Virus record (IMG/VR): IMGVR_UViG_3300030419_007586
Coordinates: 7,480 to 57,497 of that record
Direction: 5' to 3' (one strand)
Source of the DNA: a virus
DNA length: 50,018 nt
The position numbers and the translations under genes are program-made. Shown here one piece after another: positions 8,167 through 16,807 of this stretch. The notes below the pieces were generated by a model. That model was not told where the DNA came from. It worked only from the letters and a program-made list of their open reading frames with translations, and searched no databases. Numbering within the stretch: the stretch's first letter is position 1; every line of letters starts with the position of its first letter.

Positions 8167-8916
8167 TTATAATCCCATTTTTTCATTAATATTATATTGA
8201 TATATTTGATCCCAAATATACTTTATATCGCCCCTTTTAAAGAAACGCTTAGATGGTTGATTTGTTAGTACATTGCCATAACTGTTAATAGTCACAGTGC
8301 CTTTAGTGTATAACTCCAAATATGAATAAAGATGCGGATACTCTGGGTAATTATAAGCAAAATTGATTATTTTTGCCTTATCCTGTTTTGCTTCGCCATT
8401 GTTCTTTAATTCGAAATCCCAAGAAGTCATATCTGGCTTTAAATATTTTAAAAAATATTTTTTTGACCATATGGCCGGATGAAGAGATGTTCTATAGTCC
8501 ACTTCTTGATTAAATAATAAAAGATCACTTGAATATGGCGTTGTCTGGGTCATATCAATACCTCCACCGATCATCGCCTTGTCGACATTGTGATTTATAA
8601 ATTCATTCTCAATGATTCTAATTTTCCCCTCATCAACCCTGTTTAGAAGAATATGATCATCAAGTATCAGGGTGAAGTAATCTTCTGGTATGTTTTTGAA
8701 AAACGGAATTAATCCATTTGTCCACATAGATCCAAAATCTGATTGCTTTCCTAAAGATACCGTACTAACATTTGGCGCCATATTGCCCAACTTTAATACG
8801 TCTTCATATCCTACTATAGTTATATCTAGGTTATCCCAATATTTGTTCAAAAAATGCACATTTATTGGACACAATTTTCTTGTATACTTGTTTGATGTGA
8901 TCAGATATAATTTCAA
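8167..8916 (-). CDS. Probable GT-A type glycosyltransferase
   Basis: The 249-aa protein has ITIVGYEDVLKLG early and PEDYFTLILDDHILLNR in the middle, where the DDH resembles the DxD metal and nucleotide-sugar site of GT-A enzymes. Aromatic-rich segments follow (PEYPHLYSYLELY), common in glycosyltransferases of phage and capsule loci. The start is a TTG at 8916 that overlaps the previous TGA (TTGA), with a GGAG site eight bases upstream. Donor and acceptor are unknown. Lower certainty comes from the lack of a closer family match. Confidence 0.55.
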   Translation of the reverse strand: MKLYLITSNKYTRKLCPINVHFLNKYWDNLDITIVGYEDVLKLGNMAPNVSTVSLGKQSDFGSMWTNGLIPFFKNIPEDYFTLILDDHILLNRVDEGKIRIIENEFINHNVDKAMIGGGIDMTQTTPYSSDLLLFNQEVDYRTSLHPAIWSKKYFLKYLKPDMTSWDFELKNNGEAKQDKAKIINFAYNYPEYPHLYSYLELYTKGTVTINSYGNVLTNQPSKRFFKRGDIKYIWDQIYQYNINEKMGL

Positions 8917-9608
8917 TTACATTCTCCGCATCGTCCAGTTAAATTAAAGCCAGTTTCTTCCCAACCTTTATGGCAATTATGCCAAACATTTCTTGTAAAA
9001 GGATCATAATTGCTGCCAATGTCAATAAAAGTAACATCAGGCATTCTATTAAACCATTCCTGCACTAAAACTCTTGCTGTAGGGCCTAAAGACACGCAAA
9101 CAACATCATTTGGCTCAAATGTCTTTGGAAACGTTTCAAGCACGTGCTTGTAGTATTTCCAACTGTTTTTTCTAGGCACGAGTCCCTTTTTGGCCACTTC
9201 TAATCCAAATTGCTTTAAATTATCAACATTTTGATCATCGCCGCCAACCCATAATATACGGCGATCTTTAACGGCATTTGGGAAATGATCAACAAAGTGC
9301 TTCCAATTTTTATTTGTCAACACAACAGCGCTTGTTAAAAAATCATATTCTCCGACTAGCTTTTTGGCATATGTATTAAATTGAGGATAACAAAGCGAAC
9401 AAGGAATCCCAATATAATAATTTTTCTGTTTATGACACAAAGACTTTTTCAATGATTCACTCAAGTCTTCATTAACATATTGATCCCCGCGAGCCACAAC
9501 GGAGCCAACCTGGGCGATTCCCATCATTTCGCCGTCATTAAATCTGGAAAACCCAAATTGTACGTTGTTTGATAAGTTGTCATAAAACCAATTATGATTA
9601 TCTATCAT
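8913..9608 (-). CDS. GT-D fold glycosyltransferase (DUF1792-like)
   Basis: The sequence FGFSRFNDGEMMGIA near the N-terminus matches the R-x-(G/N)-DGE nucleotide-sugar motif of GT-D glycosyltransferases such as streptococcal DUF1792 enzymes. VCVSLGPTARVLVQEW and FIDIGSNYDPF are the later conserved segments. From the ATG at 9608 it is 231 aa. This start has AAAGGAGA eight bases upstream and directly follows the cupin stop. An upstream in-frame ATG at 9668 would overlap the cupin gene and is rejected. GT-D enzymes transfer hexoses to existing glycans; the acceptor here is unknown. Confidence 0.72.
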   Translation of the reverse strand: MIDNHNWFYDNLSNNVQFGFSRFNDGEMMGIAQVGSVVARGDQYVNEDLSESLKKSLCHKQKNYYIGIPCSLCYPQFNTYAKKLVGEYDFLTSAVVLTNKNWKHFVDHFPNAVKDRRILWVGGDDQNVDNLKQFGLEVAKKGLVPRKNSWKYYKHVLETFPKTFEPNDVVCVSLGPTARVLVQEWFNRMPDVTFIDIGSNYDPFTRNVWHNCHKGWEETGFNLTGRCGECN

Positions 9609-9609
9609 T

Positions 9610-9951
9610 TTAATCTCCTTTAAAGATTCTATAACTATCAGAATCAAAATGTTGTGTTGAAAACTCAAACAGTTCTGTATCTTCCAAGGCTATCATTTGA
9701 TGCCGCAAACCACGATATACGTGAAACGTTTCGCCTTTTCCTAATATCACCGAAGCTGCTTTCTTCAAATCGTCGTCTTTAGAATACATAACCTTAATCC
9801 TTCCAGACTGAACGTAAAACACTTCGTCTTTTAATTTATGGTAGTGCCAGGAGCACCTTTTATCCTTAACAAAATAAAGCAGCTTACCGCAGTATTCCTC
9901 CTTATTAACGATCCATTTTTCAAAGCCCCAGCCTTTAGAAACAAACTTCAT
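9610..9951 (-). CDS. Cupin-fold protein, sugar-phosphate isomerase type
   Basis: This 113-aa single cupin shows CSWHYHKLKDEVFYVQSGRI (motif 1, with HxH and a downstream Glu) and GETFHVYRGLRHQMIAL (motif 2, with the second-shell His). It resembles the isolated phosphomannose-isomerase-type cupin domains often found in capsule operons. It could isomerise or epimerise a sugar phosphate or sugar nucleotide, or be a metal-binding accessory. Its stop is followed directly by the GT-D gene. Confidence 0.72.
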   Translation of the reverse strand: MKFVSKGWGFEKWIVNKEEYCGKLLYFVKDKRCSWHYHKLKDEVFYVQSGRIKVMYSKDDDLKKAASVILGKGETFHVYRGLRHQMIALEDTELFEFSTQHFDSDSYRIFKGD

Positions 9952-10241
9952 TATATCTCTTCAATCCTTTTAGTTTTGTCACAAATCAATAAATCATAAT
10001 GAGGCTTATCATTCATAATTAATTCGTGATATTTAGCCTTCCAGTCACTTAATTGCGCAGCTGTAACATCTGTCCAATCAATGCCAGAAACGGCTCCTCT
10101 TGCTGTCCAATATACTATTGTATGACCAGAATCATATAATTTGTTTATTTTTTCTATATTTTCCATAATTGGTTCAGCTTCATCGTATATGCCAAATGAA
10201 TCTTTGCATATAGTTCCGTCTATATCAACATAAATTAACAT
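9951..10241 (-). CDS. EcbF/BcbF-like HAD phosphatase
   Basis: This protein (96 aa from the preferred ATG at 10241) has the HAD motif as LIYVDIDGTICKD, then IVYWTARGAVSGIDW and LLICDKTKRIEEI. That order matches the small capsule-biosynthesis phosphatases of the EcbF/BcbF type. The GAGG site sits nine bases before the ATG at 10241 and directly abuts an ATG at 10250, so the downstream ATG is chosen. Adjacent HldE kinase and transferase genes make it a candidate for the heptose 1,7-bisphosphate phosphatase (GmhB) step. That is inference from position. Confidence 0.7.
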   Translation of the reverse strand: MLIYVDIDGTICKDSFGIYDEAEPIMENIEKINKLYDSGHTIVYWTARGAVSGIDWTDVTAAQLSDWKAKYHELIMNDKPHYDLLICDKTKRIEEI

Positions 10242-11019
10242 ACTCGACATCCTCTTTGTTTAAAGCGTATACTCCGCTTTTTGTCACCGTTATTCTAGCA
10301 CATTTATTGGCATATTTAATGGATAGCGATAAATCACGACTTAATATAAATTTATATATTAAAGCAGCAAAAAATGTATCGCCTGCGCCGCAAACATCAT
10401 AAACTTCTACTGGTTCTGATTCGTGCAAAATATTATTATAATAAGCGCCGTTTTCGCCATCGGTCATTATAAGTTCATAATTATCCGGATAATGCTCGAC
10501 CTTTGAAGCTTCAAGGGCATTGATCTTTATAATTGAATTGCTGAAAATGGATAGATCACTTTTCTTGCTATCAACAAAAAGAGGCACATTGTGCCTGTAA
10601 CACTGCAAAGATATGTATTCAGCAATTGATTTATCAATAAAGCCTTTATTATAATCAACTATCGATACAGCATCGTATGAATCAAATTGCACATCTTTCA
10701 CCTTTTCAGCGGAAATTGGCTGCAGCTTGTTAATTTCACCGGTGTCGCAACGTAACAAGTGACTTTTGGTTCTAATATCTATGTATCGCTCTTTTGTTAT
10801 TACTTCCTGGTTGGTTAAAATATCTACTTTTATATTAAATGATTCTAGATTATTCTTTACATTAAATGCCATTCCATCTTTTTGTTCAGTATAAGAAAGT
10901 TTTAATATTGGAACTGGAGCTTCTGGGCTCAATCGATTGCATACACCATAGTGATATATGTCTACGCAACTATCACCTATTGTCAATACTCTCAATGATT
11001 CTTGTTGTTGAATATCCAT
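10225..11019 (-). CDS. hldE: PfkB-type heptose-7-phosphate kinase (HldE kinase domain as a separate gene)
   Basis: The protein shows LTIGDSCVDIYHYGVCNRLSPEAPVP, the HldE/RfaE-I N-terminal signature, and the ribokinase-family C-terminal motif VYDVCGAGDTFFAALIY with the GAGD anion hole and catalytic Asp. At about 264 aa it is somewhat shorter than the roughly 310-aa kinase half of bacterial HldE. It would phosphorylate D-glycero-D-manno-heptose 7-phosphate at C1. The ATG at 11019 overlaps the upstream nucleotidyltransferase gene by 47 bases, an unusually long overlap. A TTG two codons earlier is also possible. Confidence 0.85.
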   Translation of the reverse strand: MDIQQQESLRVLTIGDSCVDIYHYGVCNRLSPEAPVPILKLSYTEQKDGMAFNVKNNLESFNIKVDILTNQEVITKERYIDIRTKSHLLRCDTGEINKLQPISAEKVKDVQFDSYDAVSIVDYNKGFIDKSIAEYISLQCYRHNVPLFVDSKKSDLSIFSNSIIKINALEASKVEHYPDNYELIMTDGENGAYYNNILHESEPVEVYDVCGAGDTFFAALIYKFILSRDLSLSIKYANKCARITVTKSGVYALNKEDVEYVNLC

Positions 11020-11362
11020 TAACAAAACTAAAAATTTTTACATCAGCCAAATCAGCGCCAACAACTGATGATGCGTCATAATCGCCGCCTTTGACTATTA
11101 TATCAGGTTTGATTTGTTTAATTAAATTATAGGGTGTCGATTCATCAAATAATCTAACCTCATCTACATATTGCAGAGAATTCAATAAAAATTTTCTATC
11201 GTCTTGAGTGTTTATGGGACGATTGCAGCCCTTAAGTCTTCTAACGCTAGAATCGCTATTCAAGCCAACTATAACATATCCCAAGCTCTTGCAATACTTT
11301 AAAAGTTCTAGGTGTCCTCTATGAATTATGTCGAAACATCCGTTTGTAAAAATCACACACAT
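10973..11362 (-). CDS. hldE: Heptose-1-phosphate nucleotidyltransferase (HldE transferase domain as a separate gene)
   Basis: The 129-aa protein begins VIFTNGCFDIIHRGHLELL, the HxGH nucleotidyltransferase motif of the HldE C-terminal domain. VIVGLNSDSSVRRLKG and PDIIVKGGDY complete the signature. It would couple heptose 1-phosphate to ATP, giving ADP-heptose. The very C-terminal YSTTRIIESI matches the S-T-T/S helix of HldE. In most bacteria this domain is fused after the kinase; here it is a separate gene placed before it. It overlaps the HldD gene by ten bases upstream. Confidence 0.9.
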   Translation of the reverse strand: MCVIFTNGCFDIIHRGHLELLKYCKSLGYVIVGLNSDSSVRRLKGCNRPINTQDDRKFLLNSLQYVDEVRLFDESTPYNLIKQIKPDIIVKGGDYDASSVVGADLADVKIFSFVNGYSTTRIIESIDNR

Positions 11363-12255
11363 TGCTTCTCCAGATAATTCAAATATCGCAACACTCCATC
11401 TTCAAGAGACAAAAAATCTTCTTTATAATGCGCAATCTGACGAAGCTTTGTATTGTCTGATTGTGTATATTTCTGGTAGCGGCTGACTAATTGTTTCGGC
11501 ATTTCTATTTCTTCTATTCTGAAATCATAAACAGTTTTCATTATTTGCGCAATATCAGCAAAGCTTCTAGGAATCGACGTTCCGCAGTTATATATGCCTG
11601 ATAGGCCTTTGTTTTCTAGAAAATGAAGATTTACTTTCACTACGTCATCAACACTTATGAAATCTCTTATATATTTGTCACTATTCTTAAAGATTTTTAT
11701 TTTATTATCTTTCTTAATTTGCTGAAAGAATTGATACACAACGGAAGCCATTTTACCTTTGTTGTGCTCATAAGGCCCAAAGACATTAAAATATCTTAAT
11801 CCAACAAGTTGAGTCGACCAACAATCACGATAACATTTAACATACTCATCAAAAAGATATTTTGATTTCGCATATATATTTTTAGGCTGGCATAGTTCAG
11901 TTTCTTTAAAGGGGCCATCGCCATAAACAGCCGCAGAAGAAGCATATATTAATCTAATATTCTTCTGCATACATATCTTATACAAAGCAACACTATAGTC
12001 AAAGTTCTCTTTCATCATATAATCTACATCATAACACGTCGTGTCAGAGCAAGCCCCTAAATGAAACACCACTTCGATATCGCTTGAAGAAGGCAACACA
12101 TCCTTAATTAAAGTCATTGGATCAATTATATTTTTATCATTATGGTAATTTTGATGATCACAAAGAATAATGTTGTCATATTTTGACACCAAGCTGTTGC
12201 GCAAATTTGTGCCAATGAATCCAGATGCCCCTGTTATAACTGCAATTTTACCCAT
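11353..12255 (-). CDS. hldD: ADP-L-glycero-D-manno-heptose 6-epimerase
   Basis: The 300-aa SDR has AVITGASGFIGTNL, then VVFHLGACSDTTCYDVDYMM and YFNVFGPYEHNKGKMASVVY. These segments are specific to HldD/RfaD rather than to general epimerases. The catalytic pair is in NIYAKSKYLFDEYV (YxxxK). VRDFI-type RDFISVDDVVKVNLHF follows. It converts ADP-D,D-heptose to ADP-L,D-heptose, the donor for inner-core LPS. Length matches E. coli HldD (310 aa). It overlaps both neighbours and so is co-translated with the HldE-like genes. Confidence 0.92.
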   Translation of the reverse strand: MGKIAVITGASGFIGTNLRNSLVSKYDNIILCDHQNYHNDKNIIDPMTLIKDVLPSSSDIEVVFHLGACSDTTCYDVDYMMKENFDYSVALYKICMQKNIRLIYASSAAVYGDGPFKETELCQPKNIYAKSKYLFDEYVKCYRDCWSTQLVGLRYFNVFGPYEHNKGKMASVVYQFFQQIKKDNKIKIFKNSDKYIRDFISVDDVVKVNLHFLENKGLSGIYNCGTSIPRSFADIAQIMKTVYDFRIEEIEMPKQLVSRYQKYTQSDNTKLRQIAHYKEDFLSLEDGVLRYLNYLEKQCV

Positions 12256-13096
12256 TGGGCCCTTCTATCAAGGATGTGAACAGCTTTAAAGCAGAATCAA
12301 CCCTTTTTCGTATTTCACTTATCAATGCATTCCCAGATAAACGATATATGTCTTCTGATGCAAAACCAAGCATTTTAGGTTTAGTTAAAAGCTTACAATT
12401 TAACATTTTCGCTTCAGCTGATATTCGCGAAAATGTTTCAAGAACTTTGGGAAAAAATACAAGACCCGTATAGTAAGATAAAGCCGTAAGCAATTCACGT
12501 TCGGCGCAATATTTGATCAAGCCATACTGAACACTATTTTTATTGCAAAACTCGACAGCTTCAAAGGTATTTTTAATTGGATTTGTAGATTCTATAATGG
12601 CAAACTTTTCGTTTTTATTTTGACTGTTTAGGGTTGCAATAAAGTCCAGCTTCTGTTCCGACCATAAACTGCATCCTATGTTATATATATTGTCAATATG
12701 TAAGGTTTTTTTCATTATTTGTTTGCATATGTCGCTCAACACAACGACAGCAATTGCATTTTGATAGAATGCTTGATTTATTATTTCATTTGGAGGAGCC
12801 AGGAAATTTCTATATTTGCTTGGATCTCTAGATTTAACGTATTTGTGATCGTGCTCATAAATAATGTAATCTTCCTTCTGGAGAAGTGCCTTAAATTCTT
12901 CAGAAAGTGAAATAAAGTTTCCTATAATAAAAAAATTATTTTGTCCTAGATCGTCTAAATTAACTTCAACGCAGCGTTTGGTTTGCACTTGATAGCCACG
13001 TGCGATTAAATGATTAATCAAAACGTCATCATTGCATTCCCCGCCGCCCAAAAAATCTTTTCTAAAGATATCCGCAACAAAAACAACACGTCTCAT
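12248..13096 (-). CDS. GT-B type glycosyltransferase-like protein
   Basis: The 282-aa protein starts VVFVADIFRKDFLGGGECND, like the acceptor-domain start of GT4 enzymes with a glycine-rich loop. It keeps a C-terminal region GLVFFPKVLETFSRISAEAKML that matches the E(x)6-7E donor-site motif in reduced form. It is shorter than the 350-420 aa of its GT4 neighbours. It sits directly before hldD and could use ADP-heptose, but donor specificity is not readable. Confidence 0.62.
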   Translation of the reverse strand: MRRVVFVADIFRKDFLGGGECNDDVLINHLIARGYQVQTKRCVEVNLDDLGQNNFFIIGNFISLSEEFKALLQKEDYIIYEHDHKYVKSRDPSKYRNFLAPPNEIINQAFYQNAIAVVVLSDICKQIMKKTLHIDNIYNIGCSLWSEQKLDFIATLNSQNKNEKFAIIESTNPIKNTFEAVEFCNKNSVQYGLIKYCAERELLTALSYYTGLVFFPKVLETFSRISAEAKMLNCKLLTKPKMLGFASEDIYRLSGNALISEIRKRVDSALKLFTSLIEGPNG

Positions 13097-13097
13097 T

Positions 13098-14360
13098 TTA
13101 TATCATTTCAATATCAGAAAGATTTTTTTGCCACTCTAGATCTTCTTCTGTAGGTAAATATTCCTTAACACAATTAACAAAAGCCTCATACTGTTGATCT
13201 TCTGAAAAATTCTCCAAAATCCAAGTTTGAAGTTTCTTTGCTTGAGACTGAAAGCGGCCATAATCTTTATACATTTCACGCAATTTCATCTTATATGAAC
13301 CTTGCTGTGGATAAGCCCACATAGAGTCTGCCTGTATTACGCCATTCCATACTGCCTGTTTTTGCACTGGCTGTAAATCATAATCAACTCTAGCGAAATG
13401 TGGCCGTAGCTTCTCTTTTCCTTTTTTGTCTTGAACAGGTTTATAAAGAAAATCCAAATGGCCACTCCAATCAGTTGCTAATACAGGCAAGCCAGAATAT
13501 GCTGCTTCAAAAAGAGGCAATCCAAAACCCTCGCCATGTGTGAGAGAAATAAGACAATGAACGTCTTTATGATTGTAAAGAGAGTGCATTTCTTGGTCTG
13601 TTAAATCTCCGTGAAGAAGATGAACCTTGCATTTCCTGTTTTCATATTTCTTGAGAATATTTGAAAGCCCCTTCCGCGCTTCATCTCTATCAATGAGAGA
13701 ACCGCCTTTTGCATATGTCTTTACTATCAAGCTTACGTCTGGGTTGTCGACAAATTCTTCAACAAACCAAGCGACAGTATTGAAAATATTTTTACGAGGA
13801 CCCCATTGAGCTACGGTGAGGAAATTAAATTTTGTTGATAAATCTAGATTCATATCAACCAGTTCATAATCTTTGACGGGATAATGAACGACGTCTACGT
13901 CTTTTGTACATTTAAGGTAGCCTTTTTGACCAGTGTTTTGATTGACCCCTTCATAGACAGTGTTCAGGAATGATTGTTTAGAGTGTTCTGAAATGGTAAT
14001 TACCTTGTCCATTTCATTAACCTTTTGAATCCAAACAGGAGAAACTTTTGTTGTTTCTATGCCGGCAGTTACTCCAATATTAACAGGCGCTAAACGTTCC
14101 CATTCATTAGGAATAGTCACTTGAATGCTCATATCATATTGACCTTTTTGTTGGCCGTGCATAGCCGTCTTCTTTACGATCCGATCAATCCAACGCCTTT
14201 CTTCACTATCTTCCCATACCCAATTTGACTGGCCCCAATTGAGAGGTATGAAATATAAATCTATTAAGTCTTCTAGAGTGCGCAAAGATCTCAAGACAAA
14301 ACGACAATGCTCACCGTATCCTGTTCTAGTAAGGCCCGGGCCTCTAACTAATATTTTCAT
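13098..14360 (-). CDS. GT4 family glycosyltransferase
   Basis: The 420-aa protein opens with VRGPGLTRTGYGEHCRFVLR, the glycine loop of GT-B retaining enzymes. FLTVAQWGPRKNIFNTVAWF is the start of the C-terminal Rossmann domain. LTHGEGFGLPLFEAAYSGLP is the canonical GT4 EGFGLPxxEA donor motif, followed by VLATDWSGHLDFL. It is a soluble or peripheral enzyme that adds a sugar from a nucleotide donor. Its gene overlaps the upstream GT4 gene (ATGA). Confidence 0.88.
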   Translation of the reverse strand: MKILVRGPGLTRTGYGEHCRFVLRSLRTLEDLIDLYFIPLNWGQSNWVWEDSEERRWIDRIVKKTAMHGQQKGQYDMSIQVTIPNEWERLAPVNIGVTAGIETTKVSPVWIQKVNEMDKVITISEHSKQSFLNTVYEGVNQNTGQKGYLKCTKDVDVVHYPVKDYELVDMNLDLSTKFNFLTVAQWGPRKNIFNTVAWFVEEFVDNPDVSLIVKTYAKGGSLIDRDEARKGLSNILKKYENRKCKVHLLHGDLTDQEMHSLYNHKDVHCLISLTHGEGFGLPLFEAAYSGLPVLATDWSGHLDFLYKPVQDKKGKEKLRPHFARVDYDLQPVQKQAVWNGVIQADSMWAYPQQGSYKMKLREMYKDYGRFQSQAKKLQTWILENFSEDQQYEAFVNCVKEYLPTEEDLEWQKNLSDIEMI

Positions 14361-15628
14361 AGCGCAATCTCCTCAATTACCCAACGTTGAGTTTCCTTTC
14401 TTGTTTCCCAAGATCCTTCTTCTTCGTGAATATTAGTAAGCAAATCAACCCAAGTTTTATTAAAACTTTCAAAATTATAATTATCCATTACGTGCTTTCG
14501 ACCATCTAAACCGAGCTTTGTTCGCTCATCCTTGTCCATGTGATATAAAGTTTCCATAGCTTTAACTACATCATCTCCATTTAAGCGATCTTCATAAATC
14601 CAAGGAATCTGTTGAGAACCGATAATTGCCTTTGATGAAGGATCCAAGCCAACACCAAAAACAGTTTCGCCATCAGTAATTTGCTCCTGCAAGCCTCCTG
14701 TCTTGTTAACAATAATCGGCGTCCCGCAAGAAAGCGATTCTAACGTAGCAAGTCCAAATCCTTCTGCATCGGATATGTTAATTGTGCAATCAGAAATGTT
14801 ATACATCACAGCCAGTCGTTTTAAATCAACTTTAGTTTGGCTAAACAAAACTTCACCATTAGTTAACCCAAGTTCTTCAATTATTGCTTGTAAATCTTGG
14901 CCATTCGGATCCTTAACTTCAGTATGCATAATCAAAGAAGCTTTATCTTTTCCTACTTTTTTGAGAAATTCATTAAACCAAAAAATCAATGAGCCGCTTT
15001 GCTTTCTTCTTGCATTGCGATTGTTCCAGAAAAAGATAAAGCGATCTGGATCATAATAATCACCAAAGGCGCTTTTCTTGAATTCTTCTAAAATTTCAGT
15101 ATTTTCAATTGGTTTAAAAATATCGCTATCCACAGCGTGCGGAACATATTGTGATTTTACATCCGGTGAAACAGTCTTTACAATATCATCAGTAACTTTA
15201 GAAATAGTAGCAATAAAATCATTAGAATCATAGAATTTTTTATTAAAGGTTGGATACGGATAATTATCCCATACGTGATAATACACCATTGGCAAAAGAG
15301 GCCTAATTTCGTTCTCCATTTCCCACAACCAACCCCAAAAACGTGGGTCTGTCATAAACCAAAGAATATCTGGCTTTTCCTGACGGATAATTGAACGAAG
15401 CATTTCGGGATTTCCATATCCATCAACTGGGAACATAATCCAGTCATCTCCCCACTCTTCAGTCTTAATTGGGTTATAATTTGGATGCTTAATTGCACCT
15501 CCAAAAGAGCGAATAGTAAATTTGCCACTTTTTAAAAGGGCCTCGCACATATATTTTGTCTGTGTGCCGACACCGCTTGGTGATAAAGGCATATCACTAA
15601 TAGTTAAAACTTTAATTTTTTTGTCCAT
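14357..15628 (-). CDS. GT4 family glycosyltransferase
   Basis: The 423-aa GT-B protein has DMPLSPSGVGTQTKYMCEAL at the start, FIFFWNNRNARRKQSGSLIF at the domain boundary, and SDAEGFGLATLESLSCGTP as donor-site motif. IVNKTGGLQEQI follows. It is related to the adjacent 420-aa GT4 but not a recent duplicate. It is the first gene of the glycan cluster in transcription order, ten bases after a PD-(D/E)XK nuclease gene. Confidence 0.88.
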   Translation of the reverse strand: MDKKIKVLTISDMPLSPSGVGTQTKYMCEALLKSGKFTIRSFGGAIKHPNYNPIKTEEWGDDWIMFPVDGYGNPEMLRSIIRQEKPDILWFMTDPRFWGWLWEMENEIRPLLPMVYYHVWDNYPYPTFNKKFYDSNDFIATISKVTDDIVKTVSPDVKSQYVPHAVDSDIFKPIENTEILEEFKKSAFGDYYDPDRFIFFWNNRNARRKQSGSLIFWFNEFLKKVGKDKASLIMHTEVKDPNGQDLQAIIEELGLTNGEVLFSQTKVDLKRLAVMYNISDCTINISDAEGFGLATLESLSCGTPIIVNKTGGLQEQITDGETVFGVGLDPSSKAIIGSQQIPWIYEDRLNGDDVVKAMETLYHMDKDERTKLGLDGRKHVMDNYNFESFNKTWVDLLTNIHEEEGSWETRKETQRWVIEEIAL

Positions 15629-15637
15629 TTAGACCTC

Positions 15638-16447
15638 TTATTTACAATGTTGTGACTTGTGATACTCGCATACACCAAACTTTCCATAACAAGAAAGTTT
15701 GTTTTTAATATAATTCTTTTTATCGATATTATAATTGGCTTTGTATAATAATTTAAGAGCATTATTGATTTTTTTTGATCCATTCGAAACTTTAAATATT
15801 TCAACGTGATCTTTTTTAGCCGTTCGTTTAAGAAGGGCAAAGTGAGTTAATACGTCACTATAGTTTTTGCCGTGTTTTTGACACCAAAAATGCTTATATA
15901 AAGTTAATTGATAGGTAGTCATTTTTTCGGTCTTTCTTCTGCTGTCCCAGCCCCAACTACAGCTTTTCCAATCTATAATGTGGTATTTGCCGTCGTGAGG
16001 GGTATGCAAAATTAAATCAATAAAGCCTTTAAAATTTTTATCCTGATCTTGGATTAATTCATACAAAGCTTCTTCAGCGGCAACCAGTTTAAAATTTCCA
16101 AAGGTCCTCTGTAAAGCTGGTAGGATATATTGTGTAAGGTATTTGCCTTGTTCGCGCATATCATTGACTAGTTTTGAATTGAATTCAAAGTCTGGAGTTC
16201 CTGTTTTAAGTTTTTGTAAGTTAATCAAAAATTCAGATTCAAAATGCTCTTCTGCATTATAAGAAGACCAATCAAAAACTTCCTTATCGTCGTTAATTAC
16301 AATTGTCTCACAAACAGTGTGAAGCGCGGTTCCAAATGCAGTATATTCATTCCCTTTAAATTGCTTAATTTTATCTATATAGCTAAGCTTGTGCTTCCAA
16401 GGACAAACTGCCCACTCTTTTAGCTCTGAAAATGAAATGTGGGACAT
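15638..16447 (-). CDS. PD-(D/E)XK nuclease (Cas4/RecB-like)
   Basis: The 269-aa protein begins ISFSELKEWAVCPWKHKLSY, the RecB-nuclease SxxxxxxxCPxxY-type start. It then shows FGTALHTVCE (motif I His/Glu), NFKGFIDLILHTP (active-site Asp), HIIDWKSCSWGW (DxK) and YQLTLYKHFW (QxxxY). The C-terminal Cys residues (LSCYGKFGVCEYHKSQHC) together with the N-terminal Cys could hold an iron-sulfur cluster as in AddB/Cas4 nucleases. Likely a DNA exonuclease for phage recombination or replication. Confidence 0.85.
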   Translation of the reverse strand: MSHISFSELKEWAVCPWKHKLSYIDKIKQFKGNEYTAFGTALHTVCETIVINDDKEVFDWSSYNAEEHFESEFLINLQKLKTGTPDFEFNSKLVNDMREQGKYLTQYILPALQRTFGNFKLVAAEEALYELIQDQDKNFKGFIDLILHTPHDGKYHIIDWKSCSWGWDSRRKTEKMTTYQLTLYKHFWCQKHGKNYSDVLTHFALLKRTAKKDHVEIFKVSNGSKKINNALKLLYKANYNIDKKNYIKNKLSCYGKFGVCEYHKSQHCK

Positions 16448-16807
16448 TTATACCTCGCGCGTTATTGTCTTTTTTCTTTTGCGAGATGTCTTGGATTTAC
16501 TCTGCTTTGAAGTGTTTTTTGACACAAGCTTCAAATCAGATTCTACAACATCAGCTGTGTTAGTTCTGGCTTGATGTGTGGGCTTTGTGAAAACATATGT
16601 ACCAGTGCTATTGTTGTTAAAATTAGATATAGATTTAGAGCTGTCTTCCGCGCTAAAAACAAAACCTTCTAGATTATATTTTTCTCTCAATACGGCTACG
16701 ACATCTGAAGCTTTATGTTTTACTCTATCAGATGGCTTTCTATAATGGGGTTCAATGGATACTGTGAACGTTGTCTTACTTTTCTCTTCTTTGGTTGTGA
16801 TTTTCAT
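16448..16807 (-). CDS. Hypothetical protein with Ser/Lys-rich tail
   Basis: Function is not recognised. The 119-aa protein has a folded-looking N-terminal half (TFTVSIEPHYRKPSDRV, VVAVLREKYNL) and a low-complexity C-terminus rich in Ser, Lys and Arg (SKQSKSKTSRKRKKTI). The basic tail suggests nucleic-acid contact. It sits between a nuclease gene and a zinc-peptidase-like gene with no intergenic space, so co-expression is clear. Confidence 0.65.
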   Translation of the reverse strand: MKITTKEEKSKTTFTVSIEPHYRKPSDRVKHKASDVVAVLREKYNLEGFVFSAEDSSKSISNFNNNSTGTYVFTKPTHQARTNTADVVESDLKLVSKNTSKQSKSKTSRKRKKTITREV

